64,000 nt of DNA from contig BRON01000009.1 of the NCBI GenBank assembly GCA_024345305.1, forward strand, positions 1,302,001 to 1,366,000, given 5' to 3'. This DNA comes from Mrakia gelida. Lineage: Eukaryota > Basidiomycota > Tremellomycetes > Cystofilobasidiales > Mrakiaceae. Under the pieces are notes generated by a model that was given only the letters and a program-made list of their open reading frames with translations, searched no databases and was not told the DNA's origin. The translations under genes and the position numbers were made by a program. Of the stretch, positions 55,335-64,000 are shown in pieces. How positions within the stretch are numbered: position 1 is the first letter of the stretch; each line of letters opens with the position of its first letter.

Positions 55335-57957
55335 CGCAGATCGGATGAGCGTTGAGGATCTGGAGAAGAACCGGTACGGCCTGATCTTCGCTTTCGGCTT
55401 CTCTCGACCAAACCTTCTGACGTGATCTCTGATCTTCGTTCTGCAGATACGGACTCGAGATCGCTCGACTGGAGGTGAGTTTCGCGACGCGTCTTGTTTT
55501 CTCGCCTCCTCCTCTTTCTCTTCGCCGTTCTGACGTCTCCGCTTCTTTCCTCGCCTTCTAGGTCGCTCAAGGGCTCGCCAAGAAAGCTCTCGACAACGCC
55601 AAACGAGGGATCGTCTCTGATCTCGTCATCGCGGACATCAAGGTCAGTTCTCGATTCCGACTCGTCCCTTTCCTCATCTTCACCCTCCCTCAACTGACTG
55701 ATTTGACCTCGCGACTGCTCTTCTCTTCCTCCTCAGACTCTCTCCTCGACCCTCCTCTCCTCCCTCCAACGAGCCAAGAAGGACAACGACCTCATCTACC
55801 TTGATCTCGTCCCTCCAGCAGGAGAACTCGCTTCGATCCAAGGGGCTCTGATGGTCAAGCCTGTGCTTCCGAAGGAGGTCGAGGACAGCCTGGGTTGGCT
55901 GATCAGAGAGGGTGGAGGACTGGGATGGGAAGGGTTGGTCGATTACGGGGTGCATGTCGCGATCAGTGAGTCTTCGAGTCGCGTCTCGAGCCGAGCGAGG
56001 AGGAACAAAGCTGATCGCGTCCGTTTGGTTTCGCAGGTGTCTACGACGATCGGAAGGAGAGCTTCGTGCGGGACGAGATTGTTGGGAAGAAGGAGGAGGT
56101 CGATCAGATCGCTGCTTCGTGAGTCTTCGTCCTCTCGTTCACCACTCCTCGACGACGCGACTGACGAGACGCCTCTCAATCGCAGAACTCTTCAATCCCT
56201 CAACCTTCCCGGAGCCCTCCAAGCCGTCGAACGACCGATGGGCCTTCCTCCTTCTCTCCTCGGAATGTCGGAGGAGGTTCGTCGAGAACGAGGTCCCGAG
56301 CGAGTCAGGAAGATGATGGAGAACATCAAGAGCTCGAGGAGGCAGGCTGATGTGCTTTTGAACGAGGTGAGTCCCGCTCTCTCCTTCGCTTGCTCGAGCC
56401 TTCGACTTGATCTGACTCGACTCTCGTCTTCTTCTCTTGCTCAGGCTCTCGACGTTCTGGACCAAGAAGCCGAGGAGGACGAGACCCTTCGAGCTCGATA
56501 CGAAGCTTCGTCGCCGGCCGGACCAAAGTGGACGCGTCCTGCTTCTCACGAGGTCAACAAGCATCTCACTCAGCAGGCCGAGACCTTCAGATCGACACTG
56601 AATCAAGCTGCAGCGAGTGACGGAGTCGTGAGGGAGAAGTGGGAGCAGTGGGAGGATCAGATCGAGGTTCTTGGTGGCGATGAGGTCCGTTTTCGTCTCT
56701 CCCTTCTTCCCCTTCTCTCTTTCTCGCAAACTCCCTGTCTGACCCTCCTTATGTCTTCGACTTTTTCCAGAACGCTCTCACCAACTCGGTCCCTCGTCTT
56801 CCAACAGGTCCTTCCGTCTCGTCCACTCCCCTCACCCGACTCCTTCACACCCTCCTCGAATCCCTCTCCGACCTCTCGAACGCTCGAACCCAGATCGCCT
56901 CGACCGCCAAAGGTCTCGCCTCGAGGGACGACGTCCGAAGTCTCGTGATCTCGGAAGCTAACTCGATCCAGAGGGATGCTGGAGCGGGGGAGGTGAGGGC
57001 CGAGTGGTTCGAAGGGTTGTTTGAGAGGGAGTTGAGGAAGTACGAGAGCGCGAAGGAGGAGATGGAGGGGAATGGACGGGAGGTTGAGGGTGTGCTGGAG
57101 GAGATCCGGGTGAGTCAAACGCTCCCCTCTTTTCTCTTGTTGCCTCTGCGTCAACCACACGAAGCGAGGGCTGACTCGCGTCTGCATTGGCCTTCGAACG
57201 GTGAAACAGGTTCAGAACGAGGCTTTCCTTGCTTCCCGACGGACGTCTCCGACCATCAAGGCGAGGGAGAACGCCCTTCAGGACTTGGATCTCGCTTATC
57301 ATCGATACAGGGAGGTCGTCAACAACTTGACGGAGGGAGTGAAGGTGCGTTTCGTTCTCGATCTTGTCGCTCGACGCGTCTCGAACTCGTCGCTGATTTC
57401 TTCGTTTCCTTGCACTTCCACTCAGTTCTACAACGACCTCCTCACGCTCCTGACTGGATTCAAGAACGACTGCAAGGAGTGGGTTTGGTCGCGGCGGTCT
57501 GACGTCTCGTGAGTCTTCGTTCTTGCTCTCCTTTCCGGTCTCGACGCTCTCGCTGACCGTCTCTTCCCCTCGTCCACTCCGCAGGGTCATCACCTCCCAG
57601 CTCGATCAAGCTCGTATAGCACCACCCTCTCAAGATCAATCCTCCTACCGATCTCCACCACCTCCTCGACAACCTCAACCTCAGTTCGCCCTCTCGCCGC
57701 CTTCCCCTCCCGCTCAGCAACAGCAGCCCCAGCACTACTCGTCCTTCCCACCACCACCACCTCCTCGGCAGCAAGCTTCGACGTGGCAGCCTCCTCATCC
57801 CAACTCGAGCGGATGGGAGACTCAGACGATGCCCCCGCCGCCGCCGACTCAACGGGAGAGGGAGAGGGAACGGGACGTGCAGCAGCAGCAGCAGGCTTCA
57901 GCTCCTTCGACGCCGAGGAAGAGTGAGAGGGTGAGGAAGCAGAGTGCTATCATCTAA
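53816..57957 (+). CDS. RIM20: Rim20/PalA (Bro1-domain) pH-response adaptor
   Basis: Rim20/PalA links the pH-sensing complex and ESCRT-III to cleavage of the transcription factor Rim101/PacC. The Bro1 domain starts NNHLLLPYKKTTPLPSLPGS and runs through LIKYHATLAYLLSKLPPDIN, ERFAVLYNLAACFSNLGALE, AFQNACGIFTYLLTLLPSLP, MAQECFWQQAVLDKYKNAIV and NRYGLEIARLEVAQGLAKKA. A central coiled-coil V domain follows (GLPPSLLGMSEEVRRERGPE; KYESAKEEMEGNGREVEGVL; FLASRRTSPTIKARENALQD). The tail is rich in Pro and Gln (PPPPPRQQASTWQPPHPNSS). The opening LLPYKKT and LIKYHAxLAYL favour Rim20/PalA over Bro1, which I cannot fully exclude. The start codon is the only coding triplet of exon 1 (53816-53818). More than a dozen exons; one intron has a 39-T tract at 55296-55334. 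Confidence 0.88.
55296..55334 (+). repeat. 39-nt poly(T) run in a Rim20 intron
   Basis: An unbroken run of 39 T lies directly between the CTGAC branch site and the cgcag acceptor of one Rim20 intron, replacing the usual mixed pyrimidine tract. The length in the read may be inexact because long homopolymers are hard to sequence. Confidence 0.85.
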
Positions 57958-58197
57958 TTTGATGGATCTTATCTCGATGATCGAGCGTGGTGTGCTGGTT
58001 GAAAGAGAAGAGAGAAAGCCGAATGCGATGCGTCGAACGACCGTCTTCCACCCACTGCTTGCCTTCGGCTGAGCTTCTCGTTCGAGAGATATCGTGGCAA
58101 GGTCATCATGAAACGGGAGATACGTAGTCCTAAGGAAGAAGAGGACGATCCAGCAAAGAGCACGCGCAATTCGAGCAAGCGAAGATCGATCAATCAA

Positions 58198-60604
58198 TCA
58201 AAGCTTCGACTCCTTCTTCGCGCTCGCCAACCACGCGAACTCCAATTTCCCACCCTTCCCAGGATCCATCAACACGTTCACCACCGTCACCTTCTCATCC
58301 TCCTCCATCCCAGCCCTGATGGCGTTCTGCAGCTCCTCGGGCGTTCGAACGAGATGTCCGATTCCTCCACAGGCGGTCGCGATGAGATCGTACCGCACGT
58401 CGGGGAGGAGAGCGGTTGGTGGGAGAGAGGCGAGGGGGAGGGAGTTGTAGTTGGTTGAGGAGAGTCCGTGATAGACCTGGCGAAAGGAAGCGAGGGCGGG
58501 AAGGAGGGGCGAGAGTCAGCAAAAGACGAGGACGAAGAACGAAGACGGCGCGACGAAGGTTAAGATATCGAGAGAGCGGAACTCACTCCAGAGTTGTTCA
58601 TCACGACCACCAAGATCCCAAGCTTGTTCCTCACAGCTGTCTCCACTTCCATCGCCGAGAACCCGAACGCTGAATCTCCAACCACAGAGACGACCTTCCT
58701 CCCCTTCCCTCCCTCGGACTTCTCCACCACCGCCGCTGCAATTGCGAATCCCAACCCAACTCCCATCGTCGCTGTACTGCCCGAATCCAGCCTCGATCTC
58801 GGTTCCTCCACCGGGAAAAAGGATCGTCCGATATCGAGGGTGTTGGCTCCTTCCGAGACGAAGATGTGCGATTTAGGAAGGAGGGGAAGGATGAGTGAGA
58901 AGGCTTGGTGGTAGGTCATGGGGAAAGCAGGGGAGGAGGTTTTGGCGAGGTTCTTCTTGGTGTTGACTTCGACAGAGGAGAAGAGAGTCTTGTGCCATTG
59001 GAGTTGATGAGCTGGAGGTTTGTAAGGACTGCTTTGAGCTGCTCGACGTCGACGAACGACCTCCTGAACCAGTTGCTCGACGACGGTTCGGACGTCTCCT
59101 ACGACTCCCACGTCCGCTCGTTCGTTGTCGTCAAGTTCCTCGGCTTTGACGTCGACGCGTAGCCATTTGACTTTTCCCCGTCCTGACCATTTGGGAGAGG
59201 CACCGTAGTGGAGGATCCAGTTGAGACGAGCTCCGAGGACGAGGACGACGTCGGCTCCTTTGAGAGCGGTGGAGCGCGCGGCTGCGATGCAGAGAGGGTG
59301 GGAGTCGGGGATGTGACCTTTCCCCATGGGTGTTGGTAGGAAGGGAATGGGAAGAAGAGTAAGGAGGTCGTTGATGGCGTCCTCGGCGCGAGAGAATTGA
59401 GCTCTGAAGACGAGGAAGAGAAGGACGCGTCGAGTCAGCGATGGAGCTTTCTCGGAGAGTTGAGAGGCGCGAGGCATGGACTAACCCTTTTCCGATGACT
59501 ATCAAAGGACGTTCAGCTGATTCGAGCAGGTCGACCATTCGAGAGACGTCCTCGTATCGAGCTGCTCCTCGAGGAAAGTCGCCGACGAGAGGTTTCCAGT
59601 CGCACTGAGAGGACGAGATCGCGCCTTGGATGTAGTCGGCCGGCTGCAAGGAAGAGGGAAAGCGTCACGTCAGACGTGCTTCTGGAAGGACTGGAACAAC
59701 GAAAACTCACCAGATCAACGTAGGTAGGCCCAGGTCGACCATAGAGAGCGACTCGATACGCCTGTTCGATGGTCGCGGGAGTCTTTCCGAGCGAAGGAGG
59801 TCGAGCAGCGAACCTGAGGCATCGATCGTACGAGACGGAGGTCAGCTAGGTACTCCCATAGATAAGTAGAGCACGTGTGGACTCACTTGGTCTCTCCCTT
59901 CAGCAATCCAACCTGATCAAGCTCCTGAAACGCTCCTTGGTTCTGCTGGAAGGTCTCGGACGCTCCCGCGAGCATGAGGAGAGGGAACGAGTTGGCGGCA
60001 GCGTGAGCGACTCCAGCGAGAGCTGCGAGCCGAGCGAGAGAGATATGAGAAAGTCAGCCTTCTTGTGGCTCGAGCACAGACGTCGAGAGGAACGGGGAGG
60101 GGGGAAGGGGGCGAGCGAACCATGGACGACTCCAGGACCTCCTACGACGAGCAACACTCCAGGTTTTCCGGTGAGATAGCCGTACGTACTAGCAGCCTGT
60201 AGGTATAGTTGATGTGAGCTGGAAAAGGAGGGAGGAAAGGAGGGAGGGGACGAACGTAGGAAGCTGACTGCTCGTTTCGGAAGGAGATGAATCGAATCCC
60301 GAGATCGATGCATGCTTGAGCGACCTGTACAACACCAGAGACAACAGAAGTGAGCCAGAGAGTCTACTGGACGTCATCAAGAGGAATGAACGAAGAGACC
60401 AACCTCGATAACCTGTCCCAAGGCGAGAGAAAGAGAGCAAAAGAGGGAGGGAAGGAAGGCATCGACGTCAGCTTCGTCCCTTTCCCTTCCTTTCCTTCGA
60501 GCTCACAACGGACGAACAGGGATCCCAACGATTCCAAAGATGTGAGTGACGCCTTGATTTTTGAGGGATTGAGCGATGACTTGAGAGCCGGAGAGTTGAG
60601 GCAT
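58198..60604 (-). CDS. Peroxisomal 2-hydroxyacyl-CoA lyase (ThDP enzyme)
   Basis: A thiamine-diphosphate enzyme of the HACL1/oxalyl-CoA decarboxylase group, which splits 2-hydroxyacyl-CoA to formyl-CoA and a shortened aldehyde (alpha-oxidation), or decarboxylates oxalyl-CoA. The N-terminal ThDP domain has [20 protein letters not shown] with the catalytic Glu of [17 protein letters not shown] and [20 protein letters not shown]. The middle has [60 protein letters not shown] and [20 protein letters not shown]. The C-terminal cofactor motif is [20 protein letters not shown] with NNSGVYHGL. The protein ends KKESKL, a C-terminal SKL peroxisome signal, which favours a peroxisomal HACL (like human HACL1) over a cytosolic oxalate enzyme. 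Start ATG 60602-60604; about ten exons. It converges with Rim20. Confidence 0.9.
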
Positions 60605-61175
60605 CGTCGTTCGTTTTCGTTCGTTCTGGTTGAAGGTCAGGAGCGTCTGAAGGTTGAGCTCGCCTTTCGTAGCCGGCTGTCTCCTTGCCTTTCCGATCTC
60701 ACGGACAAAGAGAAAAACTGCTGTATTATTTCGAGAGCCAGTTTATTGTGGTATGAGTGAGTAGCGAGGTGGTAAATGGGGATCTAAGCTATGCTCTATA
60801 TTGAAGTGGAATCAAGAACGAGAGTAACAAGCTCGAGGTCCGCGAACGACCGAGACGACGCGTTCGAAGAAAGTTGAGGGACCCTCCTACCCCGACGGTC
60901 CAGGTTCGCCATGATGGATGATGAGAATGTGGTGCTACGGTCGTTGTCGTTGAGTTGAACGAGGCTCGGAGGGCGGAGGGCGAAGAAGGCACTGTGAGGG
61001 GAGACGCGAAGAGGGACGTAAACGTCGAGAGTGAGATCGGCTGCTAGCCTCGTTCGCCAGATAATCCAGCGTCGAGAGATTCAGAAGTTATAAGAATATT
61101 TGAACTCACTCATAGCTCGACCATCGCACCGAACTCCTCGCCGTCGCGTCCTTCCGGATTTCTCAGACTCGCCGC
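60605..61175. promoter_or_regulatory. Promoter region of the 2-hydroxyacyl-CoA lyase gene
   Basis: About 570 bp, also holding the 3' UTR of the gene at 61176. An open frame at 60789-60992 (-) is not convincing. No clear regulatory motif seen. Confidence 0.35.
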
Positions 61176-62319
61176 TCAATCCTCCCCAACCATTCCTTCG
61201 AGTGCAGCCACCACTCTCCTCTGCCGATCCCTATCTCCTCCAGCTGACATCGTAGGCACTCCAAGTGCTTCCAGAGCGATCTGCTGTTTCCGAAGAAGGG
61301 CGTCCCATCGAGGCTGATGGGACGACGACGCGAAGCAGAGGACGAGGAAAAGCCAAGTTCAGCTTGAGCGACGAGGATGAAGCGGAAGGCGAGGTAAGAA
61401 CGAACGAGTACGCGGGAGGTGTTGAATCGTTGGAGCTGCTGTTCGAGTTTGGAGACGAGAGCCTACAGAGAAGACGAGAGCGGGGAGGGATAAGGTCAGG
61501 AAGTGAGCGAGGTCGACGAAGATGGCAGCGAGCGAGGAAAGTGGGATGAACCTTCTTCTCGTAGGGAGAGAGGTCTTTCTGACCGGACACGAGTGATCTG
61601 TATCGAAAAGGTCGAAACAAAGGTCAGTTGAGTTCTAGGGAAGACGAGGCTGGGGTTCGCGGGGAGGAGAAGGAAAGAGGCAGCTCACACGCTCTTGGCC
61701 TTCTCTACATTGTTCTTCGACTCCTTGATCATCGCTTCTCTCTCCTTCCAAAGCGACTTCTCGAGTTCATCTTGTTCGTTCTTCATCTGTGAGAGCGGGA
61801 GCAACGGGAGGGAGTCAGAGCTCTGTTCCCCGCGATGTCGACGAGCTCGAGGTCGCGAGAGGGGAGGGAGTGAGAAGAGCTGGTGAGGACGAACCTGGTT
61901 GAGCTTCTCGATGAAGACTGGATCCTCTGCTAGCTGAGCGAGATAGGGTAAGCTCTGAGGGAAAGAGAGCGTCTTGAGGTCGACCTTCGCCTTAGGAGCT
62001 CGGTAGGAGGGAGGAGGAGGAGGAGGTTGGCGGAGTTGAGGTTGAGCAGGATCGTACTCGTCGTCCGGAGGAGCTGTAGCTGAGGAGGAGGAGTACTGGT
62101 AAGACTGGTAGGGTCTCGATGAGGATGCCCCTTGAGAGTTGAGAGGTTGGTGAGGTGCTGAGGAGGACGAAGAAGTGGAGGAAGCGGCGGCTCCATCCTG
62201 AGCTCGACGAAGAGTCTCGAGAAGAGAAGCTATGGGATCAGACTGGAAGAGAAGAGAGCAGATCAGCAAATGGATTCCTAGGAGAAATGGGATGAAGTTC
62301 TTACCGAGGTAAAGCTCAT
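61176..62319 (-). CDS. Conserved small coiled-coil protein, unknown role
   Basis: Exons spell MSFTS (62305-62319), then SDPIASLLETLRRAQDGAAA, a Ser/Pro/Gln-rich linker (YQSYQYSSSSATAPPDDEYD; LRQPPPPPPSYRAPKAKVDL), a helical part (LAQLAEDPVFIEKLNQMKNE; QDELEKSLWKEREAMIKESK) and a conserved-looking end: LSPYEKKALVSKLEQQLQRF, RVLPRWDALLRKQQIALEAL, GVPTMSAGGDRDRQRRVVAA and LEGMVGED. The pattern W-D-x-L-x-x-K-Q-Q-x-A-L-x-x-L-G-V-P looks like a short motif kept in fungal proteins, but I cannot name the family. One intron starts GTTCGT (61400-61405). A 150-bp divergent promoter is shared with the F-box-like gene at 62473. Confidence 0.7.
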
Positions 62320-62472
62320 CTTGCGAAAATCTGCAGAGACGAAGCGGAGGCAGACGGGCGGTTGAGGTCAACTTCAAAGCGAGCTCAACTTTCCCTTCCC
62401 TCTCACGTCCATCACCGAATCGACTTCCTCCCCCTTCCCTCTCTCCCAAATCTGCTCTCTTCTTCATCCGAG
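62320..62472. promoter_or_regulatory. Compact divergent promoter
   Basis: Only 153 bp separate the start codons of two genes facing away from each other. The right half is CT-rich. Shared regulation is possible from position alone. Confidence 0.4.
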
Positions 62473-63495
62473 ATGCCCTCCCTTACTGCTCCACAACGAC
62501 AACCGCCACCCCATCTTCCTCTCTTTCCCTTGGAGATCAAACATCACATCCTTCGCTTCTGCGTTTATTCCACGCTCGCAACCACCTCCCGGGTCTCCCT
62601 CGCCTTCCTCCAACTCTCCTCCCCCATCCTATACCAGGACATCGAGCTCATCGGTCTCAGGAAGGTGGAGAAGATCTTATGCTCCAGAGTAGGTCCATTC
62701 CTAGACTATTCGCGACCCCGGAGCTTGAGAACCAACAAGCTCACCTCTGACCTTCCTCCCTCCCTCCCTCTTTCTGTGCCTCCGTAGGAGCCAGCCCTCG
62801 ACCAGCCGCATCTACACCCTTACCTCGATATCCAACGTCACGTACGGTCCTTCGTGATCGCAGCTTCGCCGGAACGGGGATGATACCCCAACTCATCCTT
62901 CCTCGAGCGCTCCCTCCAATCTCCCCGACGTCCCTCCTCAGGTACCCTCTCCGTCGAGACCCTCGTCGTCCGTCCCATGGGAACTCACAGCAAGGAAGAC
63001 GAGAAAGCCCAAACTCTACTATGGTCCCACATCTTCGCGTTCTTCGACCCCAAGACCGTTCGCATCGAGGGCATCCTCGACGCATCAAGTCGCACCCCGT
63101 TGGCCGATCTTCACATGGCTCCCTGGACCAGTGTCACCCACCTCTCCCTCACCAACGTCATGATCAACCCGTTCATCTGCAGTGTCGCTTTTGCATTATC
63201 TCCGACTCCCCCGTTGTCGGTCGCCTTCGGGGTACCCTCCTTTCGGGAGATGAAGAACGACGTCGACTTCGACGACCTCGACGAACTAGAACGTGAGGTC
63301 GTCCATCACTTGAGACCGGGTGCGTTCAAAGGCTGCACGGAAGGGAGATTGAAGGAGTTCATAGTCCTGGCAAGATCCAAGGAAGTCCTGGATCACGTCC
63401 TGGCTTGGGTGGAGGAGTGCTGGGAAGGGGAAGAGAGGTTCGACTTCGCCGAGTTTCGACCTCGAATTCGACAGCCTCGAAGAACCTCGCCCTGA
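62473..63495 (+). CDS. F-box-like protein (paralogue B)
   Basis: Exon 1 encodes LPLFPLEIKHHILRFCVYST, LATTSRVSLAFLQLSSPILY, QDIELIGLRKVEKILCSR, aligned with exon 1 of the gene at 50847-51867 and split at the same point. A second exon starts EPALDQPHLHPYLDIQ. One more intron (about 62838-62941, donor gtcacg, uncertain) restores the frame to TLSVETLVVRPMGTHSKEDE, KAQTLLWSHIFAFFDPKTVR, TPLADLHMAPWTSVTHLSLT, LKEFIVLARSKEVLDHVLAW. I end it at the TGA 63493-63495. An intron-like 3' end (CTGAC branch, ttttcag) lies just after, so another exon may exist. Like its partner it has an F-box-like start and leucine-rich lines, suggesting a ubiquitin-ligase adaptor. Confidence 0.6.
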
Positions 63496-64000
63496 CTCTC
63501 TTTCTCCTGTCGTTCCTCCTCCTTTTCAGACGCGTCGAAACCCATCCTCCCTCCTCCCTCGTCCTCCTCGCTCTCTTCCCTCCTCACTCCAGGACTTCCT
63601 CGACGACCCGTTGGACCACGACAGTACGTTTACTCTCTCGCCAGCTCTTTTGACGCCTCGAGTCGTTGCTGACGCGTCCGTGTGTGCCATTCGAAACAGA
63701 TCCCCTCCCTCTCCCTCGAACGTTCATCTAATCCCCACCATCCTCTCGCTCTCAATCACATCAACCCCTTCTCCCTCCCCGCTGAGCTCTCACAATGCCC
63801 CATCTCGCTAGGATCTCGTCGTCGTTTTCGAGGAGGGTTCGCAAGTCGGACACTTCAACCCTGTTTCGTTGGGGTTCGAGGGAAGACGTGGAGGAGGCAT
63901 CGCGTATGATATCACGTCAGTACCTAGTCTGTGATGATTTCTCGCTTGTTACAAGCCGTCGCTGGGAGAGAAAGGGAAGTCGAAGAGTGTTTCGCGAGAG
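63496..64000. other. Window end, possible further exons
   Basis: After 63495 there are intron-like signals: ttttcag at 63522-63528, a gtacgt at 63624 and cgaaacag at 63695-63702. They may mark extra 3' exons or 3' UTR introns of the F-box-like gene, or a new gene running out of the window. I cannot support a coding model. Confidence 0.3.

Noticed and set aside
60789..60992. Open frame on - strand upstream of the 2-hydroxyacyl-CoA lyase
   Set aside because: Short, low-complexity, no splice support and no recognisable motif.
1..64000. Transposon, CRISPR array or integrated viral sequence
   Set aside because: No transposase, reverse transcriptase, long terminal repeats or regularly spaced repeats were seen.

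Overview
The window looks like nuclear DNA of a basidiomycete yeast, most likely Pucciniomycotina (a Rhodotorula/Sporobolomyces-like red yeast). This rests on very high intron density, short introns (mostly 60-110 nt) with GTGAGT/GTACGT/GTTCGT donors and a CTGAC branch point shortly before a pyrimidine-rich CAG, CT-rich leaders before start codons, and clearly fungal proteins (Rim20/PalA, Vip1, GT71, IQGAP-type RasGAP). The taxonomic placement is an inference. Genes lie on both strands, closely packed. I saw no tRNA, rRNA, transposon or CRISPR array.

Layout: 0.3-2.3 kb HEN1-type small-RNA methyltransferase (+); 2.5-8.6 kb Rdh54/Tid1-type SNF2 recombination ATPase (-); 8.9-10.2 kb ribosomal protein S19 (-); 11.1-13.8 kb NOP56 (+); 14.4-18.4 kb RasGAP (+); 19.4-21.2 kb single-pass membrane protein (+); 21.6-22.9 kb TspO/MBR protein (-); 23.4-24.6 kb ambiguous exon-like stretch (+); 25.2-27.2 kb bZIP factor (+); 28.1-30.9 kb F-box/LRR-like protein (-); 31.3-33.0 kb Vip1 RRM protein (-); 33.4-33.7 kb 54-residue protein (+); 34.6-37.7 kb GT71 mannosyltransferase (+); 38.2-41.0 kb unknown protein (-); 42.4-44.9 kb second single-pass membrane protein (-); 45.2-47.9 kb RGS-like protein with membrane segments (-); 49.2-50.0 kb mitochondrial-type protein with a duplicated exon and an in-frame stop (-); 50.8-51.9 kb F-box-like protein (-); 52.3-53.5 kb unknown (+); 53.8-58.0 kb Rim20/PalA (+); 58.2-60.6 kb peroxisomal 2-hydroxyacyl-CoA lyase (-); 61.2-62.3 kb small coiled-coil protein (-); 62.5-63.5 kb F-box-like paralogue (+).

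The genes do not form one pathway. S19 and NOP56 share a roughly 1 kb divergent promoter region and both serve ribosome production. RasGAP, the RGS-like protein, Rim20 and the bZIP factor are separate signalling parts. I found no convincing new multi-gene system.

The most unusual signals are in gene structure. Micro-exons of 6 and 12 nt build conserved motifs in the Rdh54 and bZIP genes. In Rim20 the start codon is the only coding triplet of its exon. There are tandem or overlapping 5' splice sites in two genes, an S19 acidic tail whose splice donor overlaps a stop codon, a duplicated exon followed by an in-frame stop with an open extension, a 39-T intron tract, and a strong excess of the palindrome ACGCGT, often inside introns. 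All exon joins were made by eye from splice consensus and reading frame.
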